Assembly: GCF_021513255.1 (NCBI RefSeq)
Contig: NZ_CP090977.1
Location: 124,001 to 188,000 of the forward strand
Source: Planococcus sp. 107-1
Lineage (GTDB): Bacteria > Bacillota > Bacilli > Bacillales_A > Planococcaceae
Direction: 5' to 3'
Length of the DNA: 64,000 nucleotides
Shown here: positions 63,294-64,000 of the stretch, one piece after another
Numbering within the stretch: position 1 is the first letter of the stretch
How the letters are laid out: each line of letters begins with the position of its first letter
Notes under the pieces: model-generated
What the model saw: the letters and a program-made list of their open reading frames with translations, nothing else
The model's database searches: none
Told to the model about the DNA's origin: nothing
Position numbers and translations under genes: made by a program

Positions 63294-63727
63294 ATGCTAT
63301 ATACATTGATTTTATTCGCGCATATCATGAGCGCTATTTTATCCATCGGGCCGTTTTTTGTACTGATCCCTTTGCTGAAACGAATGGAAGGGGTGGCGGA
63401 AAACGTGTTGGAAGCGCAAATTCAAATATTTAAATCTGCGATCCGGCTTGTTAAACACGCAGGGCACGTATTGGTAGCTTCGGGTGTGCTGATGATTTGG
63501 CTCGGCTATTGGCCATGGTCCACTTCATGGATTGTCATGACCTTAGCTATCATGTTCGCTTCGGTATTTTTCCTTGCGCGGCTTTCAAGCCGACTTTAAG
63601 AAAGTTCGAATCGCCTGATGCTGACCGTAAAAACTTGATCGAGAAATTGAACCGTTCTGTCTGGATCTACATTTTCCTCTTGCTCGTGATGCTTTGGCTC
63701 ATGGTCGCAAAACCGCAGCTTTGGTAA
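63294..63727 (+). CDS. Four-helix membrane protein, DUF2269-like (one frameshift)
   Basis: About 144 residues with four predicted helices, beginning MLYTLILFAHIMSAILSIGPFFVLIPLLKRM. The His in FAHIMSA and the layout recall small heme- or quinone-linked membrane proteins such as DUF2269, but this is tentative. The frame breaks near 63581: GCGCGGCTTTC should be GCGCGGGCTTTC (FLARAFKPTLRKFE). A second ATG at 63287 is in another frame. Confidence 0.68.
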
Positions 63728-63730
63728 TGA

Positions 63731-63765
63731 AAAAGGCCGGTGCCCAAAACGGGTACCGGCCTTTC
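63731..63765. terminator. Bidirectional terminator
   Basis: AAAGGCCGGTGCCC pairs with GGGTACCGGCCTTT (one mismatch) around four A. Separates convergent genes. Confidence 0.9.
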
Positions 63766-63775
63766 TTCGATTTGA

Positions 63776-64000
63776 CTAACCTTTTACCGCGCCCGCTGTC
63801 ATGCCGGCGACGAAATAGCGCTGCAAGAAAACGTAGGCAACGACCATTGGCGCGGATGCAATGACGACACCGGTGAACAGCATCGGATAGTTAGTGGCAT
63901 ATTGCCCTCTGAACTCCAATAAAGCAAGCGGCAAAGTTTTATAAGCGTTGTCCGTGATGAACAGCAACGGATAAAGCAAGTCATTCCAATGCATCACGAA
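63776..64000 (-). CDS. Carbohydrate ABC transporter permease, MalG type (C-terminal part)
   Basis: 75 C-terminal residues; the 5' part lies beyond the window. MHWNDLLYPLLFITDNAYKTLPLALLEFRGQYATNYPMLFTGVVIASAPMVVAYVFLQRYFVAGMTAGAVKG is the typical end of the sugar-importer permease MalG/AraQ group (the WNDLLYPLLF segment, then FVAGMTAGAVKG). The sugar is unknown. Confidence 0.9.
   Translation of the reverse strand, partial: FVMHWNDLLYPLLFITDNAYKTLPLALLEFRGQYATNYPMLFTGVVIASAPMVVAYVFLQRYFVAGMTAGAVKG

Overview
This window looks like the chromosome of a motile, low-to-moderate GC Bacillota. A marine or soil Planococcaceae (Planococcus-like) is my best guess. This rests on Bacillus-type flagellar gene order with FliY and SwrB, strong GGAGG ribosome sites with ATG/GTG/TTG starts, B. 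subtilis-type families (kipI/ycsF, yfiJKLMN, bmrA, yteA, ybdT, yuxK) and Bacillales hairpin repeats. The genus is inferred.

Layout. (1) 1-11784: end of the fla/che operon: fliM (3' part), fliY, fliO, fliP, fliQ, fliR, flhB, flhA, flhF, flhG, sigD, swrB, a yaaR-like gene and a PilZ gene. The cheBAWCD block expected between flhG and sigD is absent and a hairpin repeat sits there. FliY has lost both CheC-type active-site Asn residues. (2) 11900-18130: NCS1 permease behind a structured leader, small enzymes, and a GGDEF protein. (3) 18266-23046: peptide ABC transporter with one ATPase. (4) 24059-27690, minus strand: 5-oxoprolinase operon pxpB-pxpC-pxpA plus an NRAMP-like transporter. (5) 27911-33112: a two-component system and ABC exporter ordered like the linearmycin locus lnrJKLMN. 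(6) 34128-37351: TetR regulator with two palindromic operators, and an antibiotic-type ABC exporter. (7) 37551-48340: cidA/lrgB, LysE exporter, AIM24, DUF2971, SDR, brnQ facing a GntR regulator, rRNA methyltransferase, MFS exporter. (8) 48365-51714: GNAT, bmrA-like exporter and an Mta-like MerR regulator. (9) 52061-64000: EEP-family hydrolase behind a textbook PhoP box, preQ1 riboswitch with queF and a queuosine-precursor transporter, CYP152 P450, kinase, YteA, DCC protein, GAF-STAS protein, phosphoesterase, DHFR-like enzyme, SleB-type hydrolase, and the end of a sugar ABC permease.

A dominant property of the window is that nineteen otherwise healthy genes are broken by about twenty single-base indels. 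Fourteen of these fall at the pentamer CCCGC/GCGGG; most others are in A runs. This is far more like a systematic read error than gene decay, and the motif bias could reflect a modified base at CCCGC. Affected genes are given as one CDS each, with the shift position stated.

Non-coding structure is rich. There is a preQ1-I aptamer with two downstream hairpins, a PhoP box, TetR operators, and an unidentified leader RNA. There are two copies of a folded repeat whose outer arms covary, and two short-period (20 and 21 bp) core-plus-spacer arrays with different cores. About twenty rho-independent terminators mark the operon ends.
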